Source of the DNA: CAZZIZ01 sp964654535
GTDB taxonomy: Bacteria; Bacteroidota; Bacteroidia; Chitinophagales; UBA2359
Assembly: GCA_964654535.1 (NCBI GenBank)
Contig: CAZZIZ010000105.1
Location: 1 to 12,279, forward strand
Length of the DNA: 12,279 nucleotides
Direction of reading: 5' to 3'
Both the position numbers and the translations under genes were made by a program. Positions 5,574-12,199 of this stretch are shown here, in pieces; the first letter of the stretch is position 1; every line of letters begins with the position of its first letter. The notes under the pieces were generated by a model. That model searched no databases. It was not told the origin of the DNA and saw only the letters and a list, made by a program, of their open reading frames with translations.

Positions 5574-6687
5574 GAACTGCTTTTAAAGCAGTAACGAAAG
5601 CCTCATTAGCATCCGGTTTTCCTATGGTCACTCTTATGTGACCCGGTGCACCATTGTTGGCTCCCGAACGAACCGATATACCGTGCTGAAGCAACTCTTC
5701 GATTAAGCTGTCGGTGTCCCCCGGACTCTTAAACAAAATAAAATTGGTGTGGCTTTCCCAATAGGTCAGGCCCAACTCATCTAAAGCGGGGTAAATCTGT
5801 GCCCTTCCCTCACGGACCATTTTTTTGGTTGCCTCGATATGCTCGGTATCGTCCAAAGCAGCGAGCGCCCCTTCCATACTCAAGGTATTGATATAAAATG
5901 GTCGCTTCAGTTTTTGCATATAGTCGGCAATGCGCTTGGTGGTAAAACCATAGCCCACGCGTAAGCCCGCCAATCCAAAAGCTTTTGAAAAACTGTGCAA
6001 TCCGATAACCTTTCGACCGTCGTTGATGTAAATATTCGATTTCGGAAACTCTACCGACTCATTAAAGTGATGATAGGCTTCATCGTGCACGACGATAACG
6101 TGATCCGGAACGTTGTAAACTACCGCATCGACCTTGGCCCTTGGGATCATCGTGCCTGTAGGATTATTGGGATTGGTAATAAACACCAATCGAGTGTTTT
6201 CGTTGATGGCATTTAAGATGCCATCTACATCTAGATCAAAATCGCCTTCGGTCAAGGGTACATTGACCACCTTAGCTCCATTTATCTGAGTAAAGATTTC
6301 ATAGACGTGAAAAGTGGGATTGCTAAAAATTGCTTCAGTACCCGGCTTCAAAAAAGCGCGTGCAATGAGATCAATTATTTCTAAGCCTGAGTTGGCGGTG
6401 AAAAACTGATCTGGAGCATAATCAAAATTCATATGCTCGCTCAGCTTTTTGCGAAAGGCCTCGTCGGTTCGGTAGCCATATTCGTGCAGTTTAACTGCCG
6501 CCGCCTTAACTGCCTCCACAGCCTTTGGAGAAGGTCCCAAAGCGTTTTCGTTGGAAGACATTTTATAAAAAGGCTTATCGCCTATTATCTCCTCTAGTTC
6601 TTTTCGAGTGCGACCAGCTTTGCTGTTTAAATCGCTTTTGTAATTATCTACGTAATCTTTGAATAGAGGGTTGAGCGTTTCTTCCAT
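5566..6687 (-). CDS. PLP aminotransferase, HisC-like; probable tyrosine/aromatic aminotransferase
   Basis: A 373-residue class I/II fold-type I PLP enzyme. Visible features are SSNENALGPSP (44-54), the NPNNPTG loop (172-178), the cofactor Asp202 and Tyr205 in HDEAYHHF, the Schiff-base Lys235 in SFSKAFGLAGLRVGY with Arg243, and the carboxylate-binding Arg352 in HIRVTIG. By family it would be named histidinol-phosphate aminotransferase. However, it starts 2 nt after the HPPD stop codon, no his gene is near, and members of this family often act on aromatic amino acids. The likely reaction is therefore tyrosine plus 2-oxoglutarate to 4-hydroxyphenylpyruvate, feeding HPPD. That assignment comes from context, not from residues. 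ATG 6687 is the natural start. The gene overlaps the convergent 118-aa gene by 8 bp. Confidence 0.88.
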   Translation of the reverse strand: MEETLNPLFKDYVDNYKSDLNSKAGRTRKELEEIIGDKPFYKMSSNENALGPSPKAVEAVKAAAVKLHEYGYRTDEAFRKKLSEHMNFDYAPDQFFTANSGLEIIDLIARAFLKPGTEAIFSNPTFHVYEIFTQINGAKVVNVPLTEGDFDLDVDGILNAINENTRLVFITNPNNPTGTMIPRAKVDAVVYNVPDHVIVVHDEAYHHFNESVEFPKSNIYINDGRKVIGLHSFSKAFGLAGLRVGYGFTTKRIADYMQKLKRPFYINTLSMEGALAALDDTEHIEATKKMVREGRAQIYPALDELGLTYWESHTNFILFKSPGDTDSLIEELLQHGISVRSGANNGAPGHIRVTIGKPDANEAFVTALKAVLS

Positions 6688-6689
6688 TC

Positions 6690-7826
6690 CTACAAAGTTC
6701 CTCTACGCTCTTGCTCACGTTCTATCGCTTCGAATAGGGCTTTGAAATTTCCTTTTCCAAAACTTTGCGCACCTTTTCTTTGAATTATTTCAAAGAACAT
6801 CGTCGGACGCGCTTGAACGGTTTTGGTAAATATCTGCAACAAATAACCCTCGTCATCGCGATCAACCAAAATACCCAGCTCCTTCAATGGAGCGATATCT
6901 TCATCTATTTTGCCCACGCGATCAACTACCGCATCATAATAGGTGGAAGGGATATCCAAAAACTCCACTCCCCTATCGCGCAACTTCGTAACTGTATCGA
7001 TGATATCGTCAGTGGCCATTGCAATATGCTGGACACCAGGGCCTTCGTAATAATCTAAGTACTCATCTACCTGCGATTTCTTTTTGCCTTCAGCCGGTTC
7101 GTTTATAGGAAACTTAATGCGACCATTTCCGTTGCTCATTACCTTACTCATCAAAGCGGTATATTCCGTAGAAATGTCTTTATCGTCAAAGGAAAGTATT
7201 TGCGCGAAGCCCATTACTTCTTCGTAAAACTTTACCCACTTGTTCATCTCTCCCAACTCCACATTACCAACCATATGATCGACATACTTTAATCCAGTAG
7301 ATGCAGGGTTATAGCGCGTTTCCCATTTTTGGTATCCCGGTAAGAAGAGTCCCTTATAATTTTTACGCTCTACAAATATGTGTACTACCTCACCATAGGT
7401 ATAAATTCCTGAGCGCACAACTTCGCCATCGTCATCCTTTTCGGTGACTGGCTCCATAAAAGATTTGGCACCTCTTTTCATCGCCTCTTCATAAGACTTT
7501 GTAGCATCGTCCACCCAAAGTGCGGTTACTTTAACTCCGTCGCCGTGTTTGTCTATGTGCTTGCCCACATCGGTTCCACTGCGCAAAGGCGAAGTAAGAA
7601 CGAAACGAATCTTATCCTGCTTCAATACATAAGACTCATAATCGCGGTTTCCGGTTTCAAGCCCAGAATAAGCTAAGGATTCAAAACCAAAAGCGGACTT
7701 ATAATAAAGTGCGGCTTGTTTTGAATTACTGCAATAAAACTGAATGTAGTCTGTGCCATTGATTGGCATATGATCTCCCGCATTTTCGTAGAGCTTAGGG
7801 AGTACTGTTGCACTTGAATCCGTCAT
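6690..7826 (-). CDS. hppD: 4-hydroxyphenylpyruvate dioxygenase
   Basis: A 378-residue cytosolic Fe(II) dioxygenase that turns 4-hydroxyphenylpyruvate into homogentisate (EC 1.13.11.27). It has two vicinal-oxygen-chelate halves (about 24-155 and 180-350). The 2-His-1-Glu iron site is visible in the second: His184 in YVDHMVGNV, His267 in GVQHIAMATDD and Glu346 in TMFFEIIQRKG. The C-terminal helix GAQSFGKGNFKALFEAIEREQ (352-372), which gates the active site, is intact. Length is normal. It is the first gene of an operon with the aminotransferase. It has its own promoter carrying a perfect palindrome, downstream of a MarR gene. Homogentisate dioxygenase and later enzymes are not in the window. 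Confidence 0.96.
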   Translation of the reverse strand: MTDSSATVLPKLYENAGDHMPINGTDYIQFYCSNSKQAALYYKSAFGFESLAYSGLETGNRDYESYVLKQDKIRFVLTSPLRSGTDVGKHIDKHGDGVKVTALWVDDATKSYEEAMKRGAKSFMEPVTEKDDDGEVVRSGIYTYGEVVHIFVERKNYKGLFLPGYQKWETRYNPASTGLKYVDHMVGNVELGEMNKWVKFYEEVMGFAQILSFDDKDISTEYTALMSKVMSNGNGRIKFPINEPAEGKKKSQVDEYLDYYEGPGVQHIAMATDDIIDTVTKLRDRGVEFLDIPSTYYDAVVDRVGKIDEDIAPLKELGILVDRDDEGYLLQIFTKTVQARPTMFFEIIQRKGAQSFGKGNFKALFEAIEREQERRGTL

Positions 7827-7839
7827 TAAGAAATTTTAG

Positions 7840-7856
7840 TTGTTGCAACAAATATA
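7840..7856 (-). promoter_or_regulatory. HPPD promoter with palindromic operator TTGTTGCAACAA
   Basis: On the minus strand TATATTTG (7856-7849) matches the -7 consensus exactly, 22 bp before the ATG. The perfect 12-bp palindrome TTGTTGCAACAA (7840-7851) overlaps its last three bases and the predicted start point, a repressor-like position. No TTG occurs at the standard -33 spacing, as expected of a regulated or weak promoter. The MarR gene ending at 7888 is the likely source of the binding protein. Confidence 0.55.
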
Positions 7857-7887
7857 AGCAATGTTAGCGCAAAAACGCTTGCCTATT

Positions 7888-8316
7888 TTAAGACGGGAAA
7901 TTCTCGAATATCTGATTCATTATTCTCAAGAAGGCGTCATAGTCCTCGTCGTTTAGACCTTTCCAGCCTTTAGTTCGCAATTCTTGAACAATAGGTAGGC
8001 CGCGGGTGTGCAGCGCTCTACCCTCGTCAGTCAGGAAAACCTTAAAGCTTCGTCGATCGCTTTCTTCCTTCTTTCTGGCTATGAATCCTTTCTTGGCCAA
8101 CAAATCCAAAATTCTGGAAGTAGTCGGCGCATCTTTAAAACTCTTGCCAGCGAGGTCGTTCTGACTCATACCATCTGAGGAGCTCAGTATATCAATAAGC
8201 ACCCATTGTTCGGGAGTTAAATCAATATTATTGTCCTTAAAAGATCGGAGATAAGTACGCTTGATTACGCGTACGTTGCGCTCTATGAAAGAGCCAAATA
8301 TTTTTTCCTGATTCAT
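7888..8316 (-). CDS. MarR-family transcriptional regulator
   Basis: A 142-residue winged-helix DNA-binding protein, presumably a homodimer. Residues 1-48 form the N-terminal dimerisation helices, and the helix-turn-helix is about 50-78 (MSQNDLAGKSFKDAPTTSRILDLL region). The wing, with the family hallmark DRR (87-89) and FKVFLTDEGR (91-100), is about 79-100. A C-terminal dimerisation helix completes the full normal length. It lies 61 bp upstream of HPPD on the same strand, with a separate promoter for each. The palindrome over the HPPD -7 box is of the kind MarR dimers bind. Its ligand may be an aromatic acid such as 4-hydroxyphenylpyruvate or homogentisate; that is inferred only from context. 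Confidence 0.92.
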   Translation of the reverse strand: MNQEKIFGSFIERNVRVIKRTYLRSFKDNNIDLTPEQWVLIDILSSSDGMSQNDLAGKSFKDAPTTSRILDLLAKKGFIARKKEESDRRSFKVFLTDEGRALHTRGLPIVQELRTKGWKGLNDEDYDAFLRIMNQIFENFPS

Positions 8317-8327
8317 AATCTGTGGGA

Positions 8328-8335
8328 CAAATTTA
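8328..8335 (-). promoter_or_regulatory. -7 box of the MarR gene
   Basis: TAAATTTG on the minus strand matches TAnnTTTG exactly, 11 bp before the ATG at 8316, so the leader would be only a few bases long. There is no clear TTG at the -33 distance. No copy of the TTGTTGCAACAA palindrome is present here, so the sequence does not show direct self-repression. Confidence 0.4.
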
Positions 8336-8359
8336 CATCAAAGTAATTTAAGGGTCGCC

Positions 8360-9352
8360 TTACTCCACCGGCTCCAAAGCCAATACCTCTTCTGCAAAGC
8401 GAAATGTCTCTTTTCGCACTCTATCTAAATTGCCGTGTTTTAGATGGGATACGAAGATGTGATTCCCTGCATCGGCAAAGGCAATCTTTCGCTTAAGCGC
8501 ATCCGGAGTACCTAGTTGATCAAACATCTCCAACATAGCCGGAACAGAAACCACTTGATCTTGTTCGACTTCATTTTTATAATAATAGCCCATAAAGAGA
8601 GGCTGCTCTATTTTTGCAAATGTCTCTTCGTGCATGGTCTCTTCGAGCAAAACCATCATTGGTAGTAAGCCCTCTATTCGATATTTACAGTACCAATATT
8701 TTTGATACTCCTCGGTTTCATCATACTGGCGATAATTACTACCCGTTACTGCTCTCGCCAGTTGCAATCCCCAGGGTTTAGTAACCAACATTGACTTCGG
8801 ATCAAAAACAGCAATGTTGGGCGAGTAACATAAGTTGGCCATTATTTCTGGATACTCAGCGCTTATCGCCAAAGCCAAAGTTGAACCTGTAGAGGCACTC
8901 ATAAGTATAACCCGCTCTCCTAATTGTTTACCTATGGCGACGGCTTTCAATGCACTGCTCAGTAAACTATCACTACGTAACTTTACAAAGGCATCAACAT
9001 CGTCCAGCCCGTGTTGGTCGAGTCTATGCAAATACAAATTACAGCCGTAACGTTCTGCAAATTCCCGATGTATCGGACTCGCTTCTTCGTGTGAGGCACC
9101 AAAGCCGTGCAAGTACACCACGCTAATTGGTGTTTTCTTTTTTCCATTGGACCAAACAACTCTTGATTCGTTTCCCGGACGTATGTTTCCAATCAAATTT
9201 TCACTAGTCGCAATGACCGCGTCCATATCTTCAAGCGACACGTTATAGCTCGGCAAGTCCCAATTGAGTTCAGGGCGCTCCGCCCGAGGGCCCAACAAAT
9301 AAACAACTACAAGGAGAAAGACGAGTATCCCCAGCCCTTTAACAAATCGCAC
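8360..9352 (-). CDS. Membrane-anchored alpha/beta hydrolase
   Basis: 330 residues with one N-terminal membrane segment (about 4-20, GLGILVFLLVVVYLL) and no signal-peptidase site that stands out. The catalytic domain is therefore probably tethered outside the inner membrane. The fold is shown by the oxyanion motif YLHGFGAS (80-87), the nucleophile elbow SASTG (Ser154; the first Gly of GxSxG is Ser here), a likely acid near Asp265 in NEVEQDQVVS, and the catalytic His298 in ADAGNHIF. Substrate is not predictable: lipase, esterase and lysophospholipase types share these motifs. The start is GTG at 9352, since no ATG precedes the membrane segment and the frame is closed by a stop at 9362-9364. It is divergent from the ACMSD-like gene and 43 bp upstream of the MarR gene. 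Confidence 0.85.
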   Translation of the reverse strand: MRFVKGLGILVFLLVVVYLLGPRAERPELNWDLPSYNVSLEDMDAVIATSENLIGNIRPGNESRVVWSNGKKKTPISVVYLHGFGASHEEASPIHREFAERYGCNLYLHRLDQHGLDDVDAFVKLRSDSLLSSALKAVAIGKQLGERVILMSASTGSTLALAISAEYPEIMANLCYSPNIAVFDPKSMLVTKPWGLQLARAVTGSNYRQYDETEEYQKYWYCKYRIEGLLPMMVLLEETMHEETFAKIEQPLFMGYYYKNEVEQDQVVSVPAMLEMFDQLGTPDALKRKIAFADAGNHIFVSHLKHGNLDRVRKETFRFAEEVLALEPVE

Positions 9353-9364
9353 GAATTGGCTTTA

Positions 9365-9392
9365 TTGACAAGTAATGAAATTAGTACTTTAG
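9365..9392 (+). promoter_or_regulatory. Possible promoter of the ACMSD-like gene
   Basis: TTG (9365-9367) is followed after 17 bases by TACTTTAG (9385-9392), one mismatch from TAnnTTTG. The box ends 30 bp before the TTG start codon at 9423. The divergent hydrolase gene must be controlled from the same 70-bp gap, but no good box is seen on the other strand. Confidence 0.35.
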
Positions 9393-9422
9393 GGATAACA
9401 TCTCAAAAAAAGACCCTATAGC

Positions 9423-10517
9423 TTGGAGAAGAAAATTAGAATCAACGCACACTCGCACTTATTGCCCTATCCGGAAGACATTCCAGCCTTTATGAAGGAG
9501 AGCGAAATCTTTTGGGTCGATAGCGGCCGGCAGCATATGTTACAAAAAGGCTGGAAGCGGCCAGTAACCGATTCAAGTTTCTTTCTCAATGAGAAAATGG
9601 AGTGGATGGATCGCAACAAGATAGACCACGCGGTCATCTTAAATCTTTCTCAACTCTATGGCAATGGTCTGCGCCTTGAGCAGATGAAGAAGGTCTTGCG
9701 TTTTCAAAACGATTTTAATGCACGTGTTCAAAGTGACCACGGAGACAAGTTTACCTGCGGCTTCGTCGTACACTGTGCCTTTGTGCGCGGAGCGCTGTGG
9801 GAAATAGAACGCTGTGTCGAGGACTTAGGTCTAAAAGTACTTTGCTTACCGACGCATTACATGGATTCCATTGGGGTTTGGACCAGCATATTTGAAGAAG
9901 GCACCGAAGCTATTTTCGAGCTGGCCAACAAATATAAACTAGCCATAGAGATACATCCCTACGATGGAGACAAGTTCATCAAGTTGCAAAATACCAATTG
10001 GCGTTTTCACTTAATATGGATGTTAGCCCAATGCGCCGATGCCTATCACTACTATACCCTCAACGGACTTGCCTTTAAATACCCAGATATAAGAGTCTGC
10101 TTCGCACACGGTGGCCAGTTAGCTCAAGTCAACTTAGGTAGACGCATCCAAGGATTCGATGGACGCCCAGACCTGTTCGAAGGAAAAGTTCATCCGAGAA
10201 AATCTGTGGGCCATAAGAACATTTACTTCGACACTTTGGTGCACGATACCGATTCACTAGAACTATTAGTGCGTCGTCAAGGAAGTGATCAAATTGTAAT
10301 GGGACTTGACGATCCCTATCCACTCGGCGAAATGGAAAGCGAGCCTCAGTCGTCCTATCCTGGTAAGATTTTAGACCTGGCTAAGCAGCGCGAAATCGTT
10401 AACCAAAAACAATTTGACGAAATCTGGAAATGCAACGTCCTCAACTGGCTCTTTGGAGAAAACAAAGAACTAAAGCAAGACCTGCTGGATAAGATTACCC
10501 GTTCCGTGAAGGCATAA
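9423..10517 (+). CDS. acmsd: Aminocarboxymuconate-semialdehyde decarboxylase (ACMSD) family, amidohydrolase 2
   Basis: A 364-residue TIM-barrel metal-dependent decarboxylase. All expected active-site residues can be placed. They are the HxH pair His10/His12 (NAHSH), His178 in IEIHPYDGD, His229 in CFAHGG, Asp296 in MGLDDPYPLGE, and Arg46 in WKRPV, which aligns with the substrate-binding Arg51 of Pseudomonas ACMSD. GRRIQGFDGRPDLF (239-252) and FDTLVHDTDSLELL (269-282) are further ACMSD marks. The reaction would be 2-amino-3-carboxymuconate semialdehyde to 2-aminomuconate semialdehyde in kynurenine degradation. It is about 30 residues longer than typical ACMSD. The start is TTG at 9423: the frame has no ATG between the stop at 9396 and the HxH motif. 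A related gamma-resorcylate-type decarboxylase is the main alternative. Confidence 0.8.
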   Translation: MEKKIRINAHSHLLPYPEDIPAFMKESEIFWVDSGRQHMLQKGWKRPVTDSSFFLNEKMEWMDRNKIDHAVILNLSQLYGNGLRLEQMKKVLRFQNDFNARVQSDHGDKFTCGFVVHCAFVRGALWEIERCVEDLGLKVLCLPTHYMDSIGVWTSIFEEGTEAIFELANKYKLAIEIHPYDGDKFIKLQNTNWRFHLIWMLAQCADAYHYYTLNGLAFKYPDIRVCFAHGGQLAQVNLGRRIQGFDGRPDLFEGKVHPRKSVGHKNIYFDTLVHDTDSLELLVRRQGSDQIVMGLDDPYPLGEMESEPQSSYPGKILDLAKQREIVNQKQFDEIWKCNVLNWLFGENKELKQDLLDKITRSVKA

Positions 10518-10550
10518 AAAAGCCCCACCAATGGTGAGGCCTTTATTTTT
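10516..10550. terminator. Bidirectional terminator between the ACMSD-like gene and metK
   Basis: GCCCCACCA (10522-10530) pairs with TGGTGAGGC (10532-10540) with one C-A mismatch. It is flanked by an A-run on the left and CTTTATTTTT on the right, so it can end transcripts from either direction. It begins at the ACMSD stop codon and lies 16 bp from the metK stop. Confidence 0.75.
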
Positions 10551-10565
10551 CATGAATTGTGGATC

Positions 10566-11825
10566 TTACTTAATCTTAAAAGTAGACTTCACTTTTTTCA
10601 CGTAGTCTAATTTTTCCCAAGGGAAAGTTTCGACCTTTATTTTTTTCGTTCTACCAGAACCGTCTGTAAATGAAACAGTTTTCTTTTCTGGCTTACGTCC
10701 CATATGTCCATAAGCAGCCGATTCAGAATAAATCGGCGTACGCAACTTCAAGCGTTGCTCAATAGCGTAAGGACGCATATCAAAAATCCTCACAATTTTA
10801 TCAGCAATCTGCGCGTCGCTCATGTTCACCTTAGCAGAGTTGTAAGTGTTTACATATATGTTGGTTGGCTTCGCAACACCGATAGCGTATGAAACTTGAA
10901 CCAAAATCTCATCACAAACACCCGCCGCAACTAAGTTCTTCGCAATGTGTCGCGTTGCATAAGCAGCAGAGCGATCCACTTTAGAAGGGTCTTTTCCAGA
11001 AAAAGCACCACCACCGTGTGCGCCCTTACCCCCGTAAGTATCGACAATAATTTTACGACCAGTTAAACCAGTATCACCGTGTGGTCCACCGATTACAAAT
11101 TTACCCGTAGGATTTACGTGGTAAGTAATCTTGTTCTTCTTGAACAACTTCTTAACAGAAGGCTTCAATTTTTTAACTACTCTAGGAATAACAATCTCCT
11201 TAACGTCTTTTTTAATTTTCGCCAACATCTTTTTGTCAGCAGCAAAATCGTCATGCTGTGTAGAGACTACTATCGAATCAATACGCATAGGCTTGTTATC
11301 GTCAGAGTACTCAATCGTTACTTGAGACTTAGAATCTGGACGCAGGTAAGTCATCGTTTTACCCTTCTTACGAATCGCAGCCATTTCTTCCAAAATACGG
11401 TGCGACAAGTCAAGCGCTAGTGGCATATAGTTATCCGTTTCGCTTGTGGCGTAACCAAACATCATACCCTGGTCGCCAGCACCTTGATTCATTTTCTTTT
11501 TACGCTCTACGCCTTGATTAATATCAGGAGACTGCTCGTGAATAGAAGAAAAGACACCGCAAGAATTTGCTTCAAACATGTATTCGCTTTTGGTGTAACC
11601 AATTCGGCGAATCACGTCGCGTGCAATTTGTTGAACGTCTAAGTAGGTTTTCGATTTCACTTCACCCGCCAAAACAACTTGACCTGTGGTTACTAAAGTT
11701 TCGCAAGCAACTTTACTAGACGGATCAAATGCAATGAAATGATCTACAAGTGCGTCCGAAATTTGATCGGCTACTTTGTCCGGATGTCCTTCCGAAACTG
11801 ACTCTGAGGTAAATAGATAAGGCAT
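10566..11825 (-). CDS. metK: S-adenosylmethionine synthetase (methionine adenosyltransferase)
   Basis: A 419-residue cytosolic enzyme making S-adenosylmethionine from methionine and ATP (EC 2.5.1.6). Signatures are SEGHPDK (11-17, catalytic His14), the GAGDQG signature (115-120) and the P-loop-like GGGAFSGKDPSKVDRSAAYA (271-290). The gating loop (about 97-115) carries a short basic insert, ERKKK. It is about 35 residues longer than E. coli MetK, mainly through lysine-rich inserts around 195-235 and at the C-terminus, as is usual in Bacteroidota. ATG 11825 gives the family's usual N-terminus (MPYLFTSESVSEGHPDK). A further 26 in-frame upstream residues contain the promoter and are not coding. 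Transcription is independent of the neighbours. Confidence 0.97.
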   Translation of the reverse strand: MPYLFTSESVSEGHPDKVADQISDALVDHFIAFDPSSKVACETLVTTGQVVLAGEVKSKTYLDVQQIARDVIRRIGYTKSEYMFEANSCGVFSSIHEQSPDINQGVERKKKMNQGAGDQGMMFGYATSETDNYMPLALDLSHRILEEMAAIRKKGKTMTYLRPDSKSQVTIEYSDDNKPMRIDSIVVSTQHDDFAADKKMLAKIKKDVKEIVIPRVVKKLKPSVKKLFKKNKITYHVNPTGKFVIGGPHGDTGLTGRKIIVDTYGGKGAHGGGAFSGKDPSKVDRSAAYATRHIAKNLVAAGVCDEILVQVSYAIGVAKPTNIYVNTYNSAKVNMSDAQIADKIVRIFDMRPYAIEQRLKLRTPIYSESAAYGHMGRKPEKKTVSFTDGSGRTKKIKVETFPWEKLDYVKKVKSTFKIK

Positions 11826-11847
11826 TAATACTCTTTGTTTTGAGCGG

Positions 11848-11875
11848 CAAATATATGCTTTTACTCTGCTTTTAA
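11848..11875 (-). promoter_or_regulatory. metK promoter TTA-N17-TATATTTG
   Basis: On the minus strand TTA (11875-11873) is followed after 17 bases by TATATTTG (11855-11848), an exact -7 match, 22 bp before the ATG. The leader would be about 15 nt, too short for a SAM riboswitch. Confidence 0.55.
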
Positions 11876-11953
11876 CTCGAGGATTCTCATAAATATCGGG
11901 CAAGCGCGTCAGCTGTGAATAAAGGGCAAAATGTGCTTAATCTTTAGGAGTTT

Positions 11954-11980
11954 TTGGGCAGCGATGAGAATGGTTTGGGC
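11954..11980 (+). repeat. Two TTGGGC units related to the left-end tandem repeat
   Basis: TTTTTGGGCAGC (11952-11962) and GGTTTGGGCAGC (11972-11982) lie 21 bases apart. GGAGTCTA follows (11993-12000). The left-end array read on the minus strand has the same TTTGGGC and GAGTCTA words, so this may be a decayed member of the same repeat family. Confidence 0.3.
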
Positions 11981-11993
11981 AGCAACAGGCTAG

Positions 11994-12147
11994 GAGTCTA
12001 TCTCGACCGTAGTGGAGAGACTCAAATTCGTCGCATCAAAAGTGTTTTCGTCCAACACCTTGGCAGGAGCTTCCGGCGCCTGTGTTGAGCGCAGCCGAAA
12101 TAGTCGCTCTGCACGGTGGGACTCAATACACTTTTGACGCAACTCAT
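11994..12147. repeat. Multi-hairpin intergenic element
   Basis: Four inverted repeats are packed into about 150 bp. GAGTCT/AGACTC lies at 11994-12023. A long-range pair joins 12030-12048 and 12125-12143, sharing TCAAAAGTGT with about 16 of 19 positions matching. CAACAC/GTGTTG lies at 12053-12087 and GAGCG/CGCTC at 12086-12108. The words CTCGACCGTAGTGGAGAG and TGAGCGCAGCCGAAA resemble short dispersed repeats common in Bacteroidota intergenic DNA. The open frame on the minus strand here (11990-12193) has no recognisable protein character. I see no gene in 11826-12279. Confidence 0.4.
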
Positions 12148-12183
12148 AACCGCTCCTATCCTGGCTGCGGAAAAAATTTAACT

Positions 12184-12199
12184 CCCCTCTCAAGAGGGG
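12184..12199. repeat. CCCCTC-TCAA-GAGGGG hairpin
   Basis: A perfect 6-bp GC-rich stem with a 4-base loop, of a kind often seen in Bacteroidota intergenic DNA. On the minus strand it is followed, after 7 bases, by a run of six T (12176-12171). It could therefore end transcripts from a leftward gene beyond the window. The last 80 bases show only short stop-terminated tails in the minus frames and nothing that can be named. Confidence 0.45.

Noticed and set aside
11079..11420. Plus-strand open frame of 113 codons opposite metK
   Set aside because: It is antisense to conserved metK sequence and has no protein-like features.
11826..11850. SAM riboswitch in front of metK
   Set aside because: The predicted leader is only about 15 nt, with no room for an aptamer.
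11826..11903. 26-residue N-terminal extension of MetK
   Set aside because: It contains the exact TATATTTG promoter box, and MetK proteins begin at the MPYLFTSESVSEGHPDK start.
11990..12193. 67-codon open frame on the minus strand
   Set aside because: The translation has no domain-like character, and its bases are accounted for by inverted repeats and repeat-like words. A real gene is not supported.
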